From Marinirhabdus sp963799365 (lineage in GTDB: Bacteria; Bacteroidota; Bacteroidia; Flavobacteriales; Flavobacteriaceae), in the NCBI GenBank assembly GCA_963799365.1, contig CAWCWV010000001.1, forward strand, positions 248,001 to 312,000: a DNA stretch of 64,000 bases. The letters run 5' to 3'. The notes under the pieces were generated by a model. It made no database searches, had not been told where the DNA came from, and was given only the letters and a program-made list of their open reading frames with translations. Shown one piece after another: positions 8,361 to 16,914 of this stretch. The first letter of the stretch is position 1. Each line of letters begins with the position of its first letter. The position numbers and the translations under genes were made by a program.

Positions 8361-10571
8361 CTATTTCCGCTTCTTCTCAATTATTTCGATAGCTTTTTCT
8401 AAAAGTTCGTCTCTGCCTTCTGTAATTCCTTTTATTGTAGGTTTTACTTCAATATCTGGTATTATTCCAACTCTTTGGGTTGGGCTTCCATCAGGATAAT
8501 ACACACCGATCCCGCTTATCATGGTGCGCATACCTCCTGGGATTGCGATGTTTGAAACGTTTCCGTCCGCACCTGCAGTAGTGCTTCCAATAACGGTTGT
8601 GTTGGGCGCTGCCCGAAATGCCATTGCAGTATACTCGGCTTGACTTTGTGAAAGTTCGTTTACGAGGACAACCACTGGGCCTTCAAATTTTTTCTTCGCT
8701 ATAGTTCCAGCACCAATCATTAAGGGAGATCCCATATTAAATTCGCCAGGATTGTCTGGGTTCATAGTTGAAAATTTCACAAACTCGGTACCGCGAGGAG
8801 CTATAAATTGTCCTAGTGCAAAAGGCATAAATGCAGAAGGATAATTTCGAATGTCAAGAATGAGCCCTTTGGCATCTATAAATTCTTTCGCAATTACTTT
8901 TGGATCATCTTTTGTAATATTGGCCAGGGTTACGTATCCTATATTTCCTTCTAACATTTTAAACGATTTTTCTTCTGGCATAGGATACCAACCATATATA
9001 TTTAATTTGTCACGTTCATAAAGTGTAAGGTCTAGATTTTTACTTGAATCACCCCTTTGCACTTCAATTCCTATTGATGCATTATCGGATCTTAAAATAT
9101 CTCCAGCCAAATCCCGTAGTTGCGAAGGTCTGTTAGAAGCAGGATAATAAGGCAGCAATTGGGCTACAATTGCTGAAATTTTCTCTCCTTTAATCTTAGA
9201 AATTACATCTCCTATTTCTAAACCAGTGCTAGATTTTAGTTCAGGATTATAAAAATCTGTAACGACCAATTGATTTTCGACAAAGCGTACATGAACTGGA
9301 GGAAATAATTTGCCTTTCGCTTCTCGTATTTTATCCGCGCCACCCCAAAGGTTGGAATGGGTATCTTTCATCTCTCCTATAAGTTGTAGTGCGGCTATTT
9401 CATATTCAATTTCACTTTTGGCATTTATAAATTGGGCAACATATTTTTTTAGCACATCATTCCAATCCAAATCTGTAATGTGTTTGTTGGGTGAAAAATA
9501 GTGAACGGCGTTCCAGACACGATAGAGGGCAAGGAGCCTAAAACCGCTATCTGGATAGGGCATGTTTGCATAATCGTTTTCATTTTTGAAATCTGGATTG
9601 CCTACCTGTTTGCTGGCATAGTCAATATAATACTGGTTACCCTGAAAACGATTTTTATAAATATTCTGAAGTGTTTCTTGTAATTTTACTGAAAGTCCTT
9701 CTTGGGTAATCCAACGGTGATCTGGTTTTAATTCTGCGTCTGGATTCGTTTCTTTACATTTTTTACAAGACTTGAGCTTACCATATGTCTGGATCCAAGA
9801 AAGGATCTTTTGGTCTCTTTCAGCCGAAGTTTTGCATTTTATAATAGGTTCCATATTTCTGAACAGCTCATAATCCCAGTTGTAATTTCCCGAAGCTATT
9901 TGTGGATGATGGTATTTTAAAAATCCCCAAACTTTTCCTAGAATTGTAGCATTTACCTCTTGTTGCATACTCAAATTCTGTAATGAAATTCCAGAGCCAT
10001 TATCAAATTCCTGATCACTTTGGACTTTGTCCAGTTTTTTAGGAGCTGCTTTTTCAATGGGTTTGCCATCTACGGTAACCTCAAGGTTGTCTATCCACAT
10101 TTTACCAGCACCTATTAGCAAACCACCTACTACAATCTGCTTAGCTTGTGATGGTTTGAGCATTAGTTCTATTTCGTATTTTGTCCAATCTGTAGTGCCA
10201 GAAATGGGTCTGTTTTCCATATTGTCGAAAGCTACACTCGGGTCAATTCGCATCCAAAGACCTGCGTGTTCAGCTACGTTTTCAGTTTTTATATAGCCCG
10301 TGAGTTTCACTTTTTTTCCATCAAAAGTAGCTGGGATATCGAAACCAATAGCTTTGAATGTTGTTTTATCATTTTCACTACCGATAAAAACCGAATTTTT
10401 CCCATTTTGGGAAATTTCAGGATCTATCGCGACTAAATGGTTTCCAGTACCAAAGGTTTCCCATGATTTTGCGAAGCCTCCTTCTAAAATTTCGAAACTA
10501 TAATTTTTATTTTCCTGTGCTGAAAATATAGTAATTGTGAAGATTGCAATAAGAAAAGTAATGTTTTTCAT
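8361..10571 (-). CDS. Exported S41-family (tail-specific type) peptidase
   Basis: Serine protease of the C-terminal-processing family, predicted to be periplasmic or outer-membrane exposed. A signal peptide (MKNITFLIAIFTITIFSAQ) is followed by a jelly-roll-like region (about 20-165) resembling carbohydrate-binding folds, a helical middle region, a PDZ-like segment (about 450-510) and the S41 core. The core contains VVVLVNELSQSQAEYTAMAF; Ser643 in SQAE is the likely nucleophile. The ending GSTTAGADGN and YPDGSPTQRVGIIPDIEV is characteristic. Cys-x-x-Cys residues (SCKKCK) occur near residue 270. At 736 residues it is longer than the simple CtpA type. The substrate is unknown. The gene is separated from the beta-lactamase-like gene upstream by 75 bp. 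Confidence 0.9.
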   Translation of the reverse strand: MKNITFLIAIFTITIFSAQENKNYSFEILEGGFAKSWETFGTGNHLVAIDPEISQNGKNSVFIGSENDKTTFKAIGFDIPATFDGKKVKLTGYIKTENVAEHAGLWMRIDPSVAFDNMENRPISGTTDWTKYEIELMLKPSQAKQIVVGGLLIGAGKMWIDNLEVTVDGKPIEKAAPKKLDKVQSDQEFDNGSGISLQNLSMQQEVNATILGKVWGFLKYHHPQIASGNYNWDYELFRNMEPIIKCKTSAERDQKILSWIQTYGKLKSCKKCKETNPDAELKPDHRWITQEGLSVKLQETLQNIYKNRFQGNQYYIDYASKQVGNPDFKNENDYANMPYPDSGFRLLALYRVWNAVHYFSPNKHITDLDWNDVLKKYVAQFINAKSEIEYEIAALQLIGEMKDTHSNLWGGADKIREAKGKLFPPVHVRFVENQLVVTDFYNPELKSSTGLEIGDVISKIKGEKISAIVAQLLPYYPASNRPSQLRDLAGDILRSDNASIGIEVQRGDSSKNLDLTLYERDKLNIYGWYPMPEEKSFKMLEGNIGYVTLANITKDDPKVIAKEFIDAKGLILDIRNYPSAFMPFALGQFIAPRGTEFVKFSTMNPDNPGEFNMGSPLMIGAGTIAKKKFEGPVVVLVNELSQSQAEYTAMAFRAAPNTTVIGSTTAGADGNVSNIAIPGGMRTMISGIGVYYPDGSPTQRVGIIPDIEVKPTIKGITEGRDELLEKAIEIIEKKRK

Positions 10572-10646
10572 TTTGTGGTTTTTTTGTTTAGAACAAAGAC
10601 TTGATTTTCACAGCGATATTTCAGAAAATATATATTTTATTGAATT

Positions 10647-11795
10647 TCAGCGCTTTATATCCAACATGTTATATGTTTCATCCACATAGGTATAAAAGTC
10701 GCTGCTGAATGGATTATCGCTTCTGGAACCACGTTGGTGTCCCAATCGCACAATGATGAGGTCATCTTCAGGAATGGTAATGACATACTGCCCTAAAATA
10801 CCACGCATTACAAAAATTTCCTTGTTCAAATAATCACTAAGCCAAAACCCATAGCCGTATTCAGGACTGTCTACAAACCTAGGTTGTATACTTTTTGCCA
10901 CAAAATTTGAGTCTATCAATTGTTGTCTGTTCCATTTTCCAAAGTCTTTATACAGCTTTCCAAAACGGGCAAAGTCACGGGCGTTACTTGCAATACAGCA
11001 ATAGGATTTTACAAGCCTGTTTTTTTCATCATCTACTTGCCAAAGTGCAGATTGCTCTGCACCCATTGGGTTCCAGAAACTTTCTTGGAGGTAGCTTTCT
11101 AGTTCTTTATTTGTAGCTTTTTCCAGCACCATGGCTAGAAGTTGGGTATTTCCGCTTAGGTATTTGTAAGACTCACCTGGTGTTTCGGTTACTTCCAGAT
11201 TGAGGATAGTTTCAGAAAGATCATCATCATAATAAGAACGTGCTGTTACATTAAAGGGACTGGTGTAACTTTCATCCCAATCAAGGCCGCTGGACATAGA
11301 GGATAAATCGCCAACCGTCATTTTAGTTCCTTTAAATTTCGGGATGAAATCACCTACAGGTTGTTTCAAGCTTTTTATAAAACCATCTTTTATAGCTTTC
11401 CCTAATAATGCCGAGGTGATACTTTTGGCCATAGAAAAGCTATTTGTTTGTGAAGTCTCATCATATCCTTCAGCATATTCCTCATGCCAAATACTATCAT
11501 TTTTTATAATAAGGAAGGCTACAGTTCCAAAAACTTTGTGGGTTTCTTTTAAATTTTCAGTAGAAGGGATTGTATTGAAATCTTTATGAATAGGCCAGGG
11601 TTGGGGTTCGGAACTAGCTGGAATAGTTTCGTTTTCGAAATATACGTGATCATCTATAAACGCAGTAGTGTGTCCTGTGAAATAGACCACACGAACACCC
11701 TTTAAGATGTAGTCATAATCTGTGATATAGGCTAGGGCGATTAGGAATAATAGAATTCCCACAAACCATTTTAAGAAGCGTTTTAGGTTTTTCAT
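10647..11795 (-). CDS. Beta-lactamase-fold serine hydrolase (class C-like)
   Basis: Membrane-anchored or exported serine hydrolase of the class C beta-lactamase / penicillin-binding superfamily. An N-terminal hydrophobic helix (about residues 9-26) acts as signal or anchor. The SxxK motif is SMAK with Ser121 and Lys124, and a Tyr-x-Asn-like YLSGN follows at the expected place. The family is diverse (esterases, D-amino acid peptidases, nylon-oligomer hydrolases), so the substrate is left open. The ORF ends 9 nt after the start of the downstream-facing ogt gene region: both are on the minus strand, ogt lying upstream, so ogt, this gene and perhaps the CNNM gene could be co-transcribed. Confidence 0.88.
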   Translation of the reverse strand: MKNLKRFLKWFVGILLFLIALAYITDYDYILKGVRVVYFTGHTTAFIDDHVYFENETIPASSEPQPWPIHKDFNTIPSTENLKETHKVFGTVAFLIIKNDSIWHEEYAEGYDETSQTNSFSMAKSITSALLGKAIKDGFIKSLKQPVGDFIPKFKGTKMTVGDLSSMSSGLDWDESYTSPFNVTARSYYDDDLSETILNLEVTETPGESYKYLSGNTQLLAMVLEKATNKELESYLQESFWNPMGAEQSALWQVDDEKNRLVKSYCCIASNARDFARFGKLYKDFGKWNRQQLIDSNFVAKSIQPRFVDSPEYGYGFWLSDYLNKEIFVMRGILGQYVITIPEDDLIIVRLGHQRGSRSDNPFSSDFYTYVDETYNMLDIKR

Positions 11796-11804
11796 CTTGC
11801 AAAT

Positions 11805-12278
11805 TTAAAACAATTCTCCCTGCGTCACTGGACTCTCGTGCGCTAGCAACCATTTTTTACGGTGTAATCCACCTGCATAACCGGTTAACGAACCGTCACT
11901 TCCAATTACGCGGTGACAGGGAATAACAATAGAAATAGGATTCTTACCATTGGCAGCTGCAGCTGCTCTAATCACTTTTGGGTCACCCAATTGATGAGCC
12001 ATTTGCTGGTAGGAGGTGGTTCTTCCAAATGGAATACGTTCTAATTCCTTCCAAACTTTTTGCTGAAATTGGGTTCCTTGCGGAGCTAGTTGAAGATCAA
12101 AAGAAGTTCTTTTTTTACTGAAATATTGTTGGAGCTGCTCAACGGCTTGTTGAAGACATAAAGAGACTTTTTGACTTTTTGGAACAGTTTCTTCTGAAAA
12201 CAGAATTTCAGAAATCCCTTTTACAGAACCTTTAATTTTTAAGGTGCCTATCGGGGTGTTTATAAAAACGATTTCCAT
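11805..12278 (-). CDS. ogt: Methylated-DNA-protein-cysteine S-methyltransferase
   Basis: Suicide DNA repair protein that transfers alkyl groups from O6-alkylguanine to its own cysteine. The acceptor motif IPCHRVIG places the reactive Cys at residue 121, followed by the usual GYAGGLHRKKWLLAHE. A DNA-binding helix-turn-helix segment (FGRTTSYQQMAHQLGDPKVIRAAAAA region) lies just before it. At 157 residues the protein is a short Ogt-type enzyme without an Ada N-terminal domain. It follows the CNNM transporter gene by 11 nt and precedes the serine hydrolase by 9 nt. Confidence 0.95.
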   Translation of the reverse strand: MEIVFINTPIGTLKIKGSVKGISEILFSEETVPKSQKVSLCLQQAVEQLQQYFSKKRTSFDLQLAPQGTQFQQKVWKELERIPFGRTTSYQQMAHQLGDPKVIRAAAAANGKNPISIVIPCHRVIGSDGSLTGYAGGLHRKKWLLAHESPVTQGELF

Positions 12279-12289
12279 ACAAATATCAA

Positions 12290-13411
12290 TTATTCTGCTT
12301 CTTCCTCTTCTTCTTCCTCCGCTTCACGTTGTTGTAATTGTATGCCCATACGTTTGGCACGGTGTTCCCAATTTTTTCTGGCGGCCACTTGCATGTCTTC
12401 AACGGTATCACTCTCGTCCATAATCTCAAGACCCAACAGGGTTTCTATAATATCTTCCATAGTAACTACGCCAATGGTGTTGCCAAATTCGTCCACAACC
12501 AATGCAATATGGGTACGTTCTTTTAGAAACGTATCAAATAAATCCGGAATAGGTTTTTGGGCATCTATAACTGCAAGTTCACGTTTAATGTCGCTTAGTG
12601 TTTTATTGCCATGTTCTTCTACCAATTCTTCTAAGACATCGTCTTTTAGTACGAAACCAGTGATATTATGAGTCTTATCTTTATACACTGGAATTCTAGA
12701 AAAATTAGTGTTTTTATGCCCTTCGTGAAATTTCTTAAGCGTAATTTCTTCATTCTCCATTTCTACAACAGGAAAAGGTGTCATTACATCTTTGGCCAAA
12801 ATAGATTTAAAAACCAATAAATTTTTAATTACTGCTACTTCATTTTCTTCAAAAACACCTTCTTGTTCGGCAGCATCAGTTAGGGCGATAAACTCTTCAC
12901 GACTCATTGTACTTACGTGGGCCGATTTACCAATAAGTTTTGTTGTAAGTGTTAATATCCAGAGTATTCCGGTATATTTCAATGGAAACATCATTGCTTT
13001 TAGAGAAATTGCGGTAAAAGAGCCTAATTTTTTCCAATAGGTAGCGCCAATGGTTTTCGGTATAATTTCTGAAATAACTAAAATAAGTAATGTCATAATT
13101 GCGGAAACAATTGCAACAAAATTAAATCCTAAAAATGTGATATTAATTCCACCTTCCAATGCCATTTTACCAGCTTGTTCCCCCACCAGAATTGCACCTA
13201 CGGTATGTGCAATCGTATTTACCGTTAAAATAGCAATAAGTGGTTTATCTATATCCTTTTTTAGGCTGGCCAAGGTTTTTGCGTAGCCTTTACCTTCGGC
13301 CTTTTTCAATTTAATAAAAGATGGCGTAAAACTTAGTAGTGCAGCCTCCAAAATAGAACACATAAACGAAAAGAAGATAGAAAGTACTGCATAAAGTATT
13401 AAAATGCCCAT
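12290..13411 (-). CDS. CNNM/CorC-type membrane protein (DUF21 plus CBS pair)
   Basis: Inner-membrane protein of the CNNM/HlyC-CorC group, associated with magnesium or cobalt export or homeostasis in characterised relatives. The N-terminal ~180 residues form a DUF21 domain with about four membrane helices, followed by a CBS-domain pair (about 200-335) containing DEFGNTIGVVTMEDIIETLLG. The usual C-terminal CorC_HlyC transporter-associated domain is missing; instead the chain ends in a highly acidic tail (EAEEEEEEEAE). At 373 residues this is a known shorter form. A TACCTTGC box at 13427-13434 (minus strand) could be its -7 element. Confidence 0.88.
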   Translation of the reverse strand: MGILILYAVLSIFFSFMCSILEAALLSFTPSFIKLKKAEGKGYAKTLASLKKDIDKPLIAILTVNTIAHTVGAILVGEQAGKMALEGGINITFLGFNFVAIVSAIMTLLILVISEIIPKTIGATYWKKLGSFTAISLKAMMFPLKYTGILWILTLTTKLIGKSAHVSTMSREEFIALTDAAEQEGVFEENEVAVIKNLLVFKSILAKDVMTPFPVVEMENEEITLKKFHEGHKNTNFSRIPVYKDKTHNITGFVLKDDVLEELVEEHGNKTLSDIKRELAVIDAQKPIPDLFDTFLKERTHIALVVDEFGNTIGVVTMEDIIETLLGLEIMDESDTVEDMQVAARKNWEHRAKRMGIQLQQREAEEEEEEEAE

Positions 13412-13509
13412 AAAGAGTGGTTTTATTGCAAGGTAGTTTATTGTTTAGGTTTTGGGTATTAAAGATATTTTAAAGTTTTGGAAAGCATCTGGATGGTTAG
13501 ACTCAAGAC

Positions 13510-13595
13510 CATTCGCTTCGTTCATTGCAAGACCCACGACACAAGGTGAATGTTAAAACGTCGTGGGTCTTGTAGCTACGAAGTAGCGTTCGTGG
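13510..13595. repeat. Large palindromic intergenic element
   Basis: CAAGACCCACGAC (13528-13540) pairs perfectly with GTCGTGGGTCTTG (13560-13572) around 19 nt. Partly matching outer arms (CTTCGT / ACGAAG) extend it to about 85 bp. There is no T-run, so it does not look like a simple terminator. It lies in the ~200-bp gap between the CNNM and DinB genes and is probably a REP-like repeat. Confidence 0.6.
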
Positions 13596-13616
13596 ATCTA
13601 AACGTCCCTTCGAAAC

Positions 13617-14129
13617 TTACCATCCCGAATACCCAGGCGGCTCCACATCTTTCAAATTCAAATATACAATTAATTGTCCCCGATGGTGGGTAACGTGGTC
13701 GTGCAGTAGATTTAAAATTTGAAGTTTGCTTTTGGGTCCGGCGAAGAAATCTACAGTATCCAACAAACTTTCTTCAGAAGTTTCTGTAATTATTTTTGAA
13801 GCAGTATCGAAAGCTTCGGTAAGTATGGTGATGGTTTCTGCTTTTGTGAGCGGAAGTTCGGCTTTGGTTTTTTTAAATTCGATTTCAGTAAAATAAGTAT
13901 TGCTAAGCCAATCCATATTTTCTTTTATATGAATGAGCTGCTCTTTAAACGTCATTTGGCGTTCTGTGGGTTTAAAACCGTAGTGTTCTTCGGGCATTGC
14001 TTCGGCTATCCCAATAAGATAATTTTTACTGTTTTCCCACTTTTCCAGCCAGGCTTCCTTGGTAGTGGTTTGTTGGGCGAATGTAGATCCTGAAATACTA
14101 ATAAAAAGCACTAGTAGTAAATATTTCAT
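13617..14129 (-). CDS. Exported DinB-family protein
   Basis: A 170-residue DinB/YfiT-type four-helix bundle preceded by a signal peptide (MKYLLLVLFISISGSTFAQ). Metal-binding His residues of the family are visible: HIKENMDWL in the first half and DHVTHHRGQL near the C-terminus, the H-x3-H-like pair that usually completes the site. Most DinB proteins are cytosolic thiol-dependent enzymes; exported versions occur in Bacteroidota and have no assigned function. No operon partner is close: the CNNM gene is about 200 bp downstream and the Ntn-like unit lies upstream on the same strand, 130 bp away. Confidence 0.88.
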   Translation of the reverse strand: MKYLLLVLFISISGSTFAQQTTTKEAWLEKWENSKNYLIGIAEAMPEEHYGFKPTERQMTFKEQLIHIKENMDWLSNTYFTEIEFKKTKAELPLTKAETITILTEAFDTASKIITETSEESLLDTVDFFAGPKSKLQILNLLHDHVTHHRGQLIVYLNLKDVEPPGYSGW

Positions 14130-14258
14130 TTTTACTGATGAATTTGATGAGACTCTACTTATAAATCAATGAACTTTAGAGGCGCTTCTATAATTTCATT
14201 AAATTAAATGGTAGAAAAGTAAACATCAAGAAAGCCGCAAAAAAGCAGCTTGTATATT

Positions 14259-14438
14259 TTAAATAGACAACTGTTTTTTTACATTTCTCAGAAGTTTTTC
14301 CGAAATAATGTCTGAAATTTCATCAGATTTTGACTCATTTGTTATTTTCCTTTTATTCGAAGTTTTGTTTTTTCCTGTAAGTTCTCGAAGAAAAGATAAA
14401 TTTAGTTCCTTGTTACTGAAATTACTTTTTGGATACAT
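14259..14438 (-). CDS. Small basic ORF (59 aa) after the Ntn-hydrolase candidate
   Basis: Begins ATG at 14438, 11 nt after the stop of the 428-residue gene, and ends TAA at 14259. The predicted product is very rich in Lys, Ser and Asn, with a central basic stretch (KNKTSNKRK) and a C-terminal segment SDEISDIISEKLLRNVKKQL that could form an amphipathic helix. There is no signal peptide. I do not recognise the family. The position suggests co-transcription with, and possibly a partner or regulatory role for, the upstream protein. AT-rich DNA can produce such ORFs by chance, so the call is tentative. Confidence 0.5.
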   Translation of the reverse strand: MYPKSNFSNKELNLSFLRELTGKNKTSNKRKITNESKSDEISDIISEKLLRNVKKQLSI

Positions 14439-14449
14439 ATAACTAATAT

Positions 14450-15736
14450 TTAAAGATTGAAATAATTTTTATTAAACTGAGGATTATATTTATGTTCAAA
14501 ATAGTGTTTTCTTTTAATCCAAACAAAGCCATCACCTTTTGAAATTATTGCAACATCTACAGGACCACCTACAGATTCTTCGTGAGAACTTATTCTTCTT
14601 TTCAAGTATGTCAAATATATTAAACTTTCAGCCATTTCAGCCAAATCTTCTTTGGAAAGTATAGAAACAGTTTCTACAGTAGGCATTATATGTTTAAGTT
14701 GTCTAACTTCATCAACAGCGTCCATAAATTCTGTGCAAAAACGATTCAAATCTAAACTACGTATATTATTTGCTAGAACCTGATTTTCCGATTCTATTAA
14801 ACTAGCTAAATTTTCATTGTAACCAGTCATAAATTTTTTAATGGTTTCAAACAAATTTTCTGCAATATCAGGACTAATTCCTGATATTAGAGTGTCTATA
14901 ACATCTCTTTGAGCAAAAGGCATTATTGAGCCATTATTTTGATCATTTATTTCTTCTGTTTTTTCAGAATAATATCTAATAGTATTATCAAAAACTCCTG
15001 CTACCTTAGTGCTTAATACACGTGGGTATATATCCTTATCTCCATATCCAGCAAAAACTAGTCCTGTCCATTGTCCGAAAAACTCTTTACTTTTTATATA
15101 ATGGTATAAAAAACTTGAAAACTTATTTTTAATTTTTGAATTAATTAATTCGGGATAATTATCATCAACAATTAAGCCTAATGGTTCGTTAATGATTGAG
15201 TTAAATTTTTTCTTTGTTAAATACTCAAAATCTTGCAGCTTTTCGCTGTTTTTTATTTGTTCTAGGTTTGTATCAAGAATTTCTATCAAATATTTTTGAA
15301 TAATTAATATTCTATTTTCTTCGCTCTGTAAAATTAAGTTTTCGTCACCTTGCATTGCTTCCTCATAGGTTCTTCTAACAAAATCCTCTAGAAAGCCATA
15401 AATTAAAGTATGAGAAAATTGTACAATTGTATCTTCTTGAGCGAAAAAATCCTTTTGCTTTAGAAACTTAAAGAAATCTTGAGAGTACTGCTCTAAATCA
15501 TTGAATGATTTATTTTTAAGTTGATTCCTATAAATTTTTATAATAATCTCCCAAGGAGTTACTATAAAATTTGCTGAATTATATATTACAATCGAAACTG
15601 GGTGATATTTTGAAAGTGTGAAAATTTTATTTGCTGTATTATAAATTTTACTACCATTATGTCCAGAAACTGTTACCGCAGAATCTGCAGCAATAGCAAC
15701 AGCATTTTTATTTAATATTCCAATTACAGCAGTCAT
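14450..15736 (-). CDS. Proteasome-like Ntn-hydrolase candidate, 428 aa
   Basis: The N-terminus MTAVIGILNKNAVAIAADSAVTV strongly resembles mature proteasome beta subunits and HslV. After Met removal Thr1 would be the nucleophile, and the Asp of AADS is residue 17, the same number as the catalytic-site Asp17 of proteasomes. A Lys in KIFTLSKY, mature residue 36, could stand for proteasome Lys33 after a short insertion. The C-terminal VGGPVDVAIISKGDGFVWI also resembles the last strands of that fold. Between them lie roughly 250 residues, mostly helical, that the core fold does not need, so this is about twice the size of HslV. No ATPase (HslU, ClpX-like) gene is adjacent. It follows hemB by 64 bp beyond a terminator. 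Function and even peptidase activity are inferred, not shown. Confidence 0.7.
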   Translation of the reverse strand: MTAVIGILNKNAVAIAADSAVTVSGHNGSKIYNTANKIFTLSKYHPVSIVIYNSANFIVTPWEIIIKIYRNQLKNKSFNDLEQYSQDFFKFLKQKDFFAQEDTIVQFSHTLIYGFLEDFVRRTYEEAMQGDENLILQSEENRILIIQKYLIEILDTNLEQIKNSEKLQDFEYLTKKKFNSIINEPLGLIVDDNYPELINSKIKNKFSSFLYHYIKSKEFFGQWTGLVFAGYGDKDIYPRVLSTKVAGVFDNTIRYYSEKTEEINDQNNGSIMPFAQRDVIDTLISGISPDIAENLFETIKKFMTGYNENLASLIESENQVLANNIRSLDLNRFCTEFMDAVDEVRQLKHIMPTVETVSILSKEDLAEMAESLIYLTYLKRRISSHEESVGGPVDVAIISKGDGFVWIKRKHYFEHKYNPQFNKNYFNL

Positions 15737-15752
15737 ATATTTTAGTTTTTTG

Positions 15753-15760
15753 ACAAGATA
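15753..15760 (-). promoter_or_regulatory. Candidate -7 box of the Ntn-hydrolase gene
   Basis: Minus-strand reading TATCTTGT, one mismatch from TAnnTTTG, 16 nt before the ATG at 15736. It lies between the hemB terminator and the gene, which supports an independent transcript. Confidence 0.4.
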
Positions 15761-15777
15761 AGAATATTTAAAATAGA

Positions 15778-15800
15778 ATAAAACAGGGTTTTTCCTGTTT
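15778..15800 (-). terminator. Terminator after hemB
   Basis: On the minus strand AAACAGG and CCTGTTT form a stem around a short A-rich loop, followed by a T-rich stretch (TTTTATTC). It starts directly after the hemB stop. Confidence 0.65.
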
Positions 15801-16790
15801 TTAAATCAACAATTTCACAACATCCTTAGCAAAATAACTCGCAATGATGTGTGCGCCTGCTCTTTTTATGGCTGTTATTTGTTCTAGCATTACCGCGTCG
15901 TGGTTTAACCAGCCTTTTTCGGAAGCAGCTTTTAACATAGCATATTCGCCACTTACCTGGTATACGGCAACAGGCACTTGTACGGCTTCTCGAATATCAC
16001 GAACAATATCTAAATAACACAACCCTGGTTTTACCATCACAATATCCGCACCTTCTTCAATATCCATTAAAGTTTCTTTTACAGCCTCTTCTCTATTGGA
16101 AAAGTCCATTTGATACGTTTGCTTGTCTTTAGGCACGTTTTGTTGATCTACCGGTGCGCTGTTCAAAGCATCTCGAAACGGACCATAAAACGCACTCGAA
16201 TATTTGGCGCTATAACTCATAATTCCTGTGTCGTGGAAACCTTCGTCTTCTAAAAGACTGCGAATTTCAAAAATGCGGCCGTCCATCATGTCACTAGGGG
16301 CTACAAAATCGGCTCCTGCTTTGGCGTGGCTTAAGGACATTTCGGCTAGGATGGCGTTGGTGTCGTCGTTTACTATGTTACCGTCACTTACAATCCCGTC
16401 GTGACCGTAGCTGGAATAAGGGTCCATAGCAACATCTGTCATGACCAACATATCTGGGCATGCATCTTTCACCGTTTTAATAGCCCGTTGCATTAAACCG
16501 TCTTTATTTAGCGCCTCGGTACCGTTATTATCTTTCAAATTTTCTGGTACTTTCACAAAAAGCAAAACACCTTTTAAACCTAGCGACCATAATTCTTTTA
16601 CTTCAACTTTCAGTAAATCCAAGCTGTAGCGATAGTAATTTGGCATAGAAGCAATTTCTTCTTTTATGCCTTTACCTTCCACGATGAAAATAGGAACTAA
16701 AAAATCGTTTGGGGAAATTATAGTTTCTCGTACTAGGCTTCTTATGGCTTCGTTTTGGCGGAGTCTTCTGTTTCTGCGGAGTGGGTACAT
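15801..16790 (-). CDS. hemB: Porphobilinogen synthase (delta-aminolevulinic acid dehydratase)
   Basis: Cytosolic enzyme that condenses two aminolevulinate molecules to porphobilinogen. The Schiff-base lysines are in MVKPGLCYLD and in the YSAKYSSAFYGPFRDA segment. The metal loop reads DVAMDPYSSYGHDG: the Cys ligands of zinc-type enzymes are replaced by Ala and Asp, so this is the magnesium/potassium-responsive type as in Pseudomonas. I use the ATG at 16790 (MYPLRRNRRLRQN), which matches the family N-terminus, giving 329 residues; the longer reading adds 12 residues without family support. hemB stands apart from the main hem operon, with the small secreted-protein gene between. Confidence 0.97.
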   Translation of the reverse strand: MYPLRRNRRLRQNEAIRSLVRETIISPNDFLVPIFIVEGKGIKEEIASMPNYYRYSLDLLKVEVKELWSLGLKGVLLFVKVPENLKDNNGTEALNKDGLMQRAIKTVKDACPDMLVMTDVAMDPYSSYGHDGIVSDGNIVNDDTNAILAEMSLSHAKAGADFVAPSDMMDGRIFEIRSLLEDEGFHDTGIMSYSAKYSSAFYGPFRDALNSAPVDQQNVPKDKQTYQMDFSNREEAVKETLMDIEEGADIVMVKPGLCYLDIVRDIREAVQVPVAVYQVSGEYAMLKAASEKGWLNHDAVMLEQITAIKRAGAHIIASYFAKDVVKLLI

Positions 16791-16815
16791 GCTTTTAATT
16801 TTCTTATTAAGAAAA

Positions 16816-16823
16816 CAAAAATA
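16816..16823 (-). promoter_or_regulatory. -7 promoter box for hemB
   Basis: Reads TATTTTTG on the minus strand, an exact TAnnTTTG match, 25 nt before the hemB ATG. Confidence 0.55.
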
Positions 16824-16862
16824 CAAACTAAACCAGTTGTTACTTGGTTATTCGCTATAAAC

Positions 16863-16892
16863 TAAAAAAAATGCCCCTAATAAGGAGCATCT
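16863..16892 (-). terminator. Terminator after the small secreted-protein gene
   Basis: On the minus strand ATGCTCC pairs with GGGGCAT (one wobble) around TTATTA, followed by a run of eight Ts. It ends transcription of the 130-residue gene before hemB. Confidence 0.75.
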
Positions 16893-16914
16893 TTTCTGCA
16901 ATTACAATTCTTAA

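Noticed and set aside
12342..12671. 109-codon ORF antisense to the CNNM gene
   Set aside because: Shadow of the CBS-domain coding region; no independent features.
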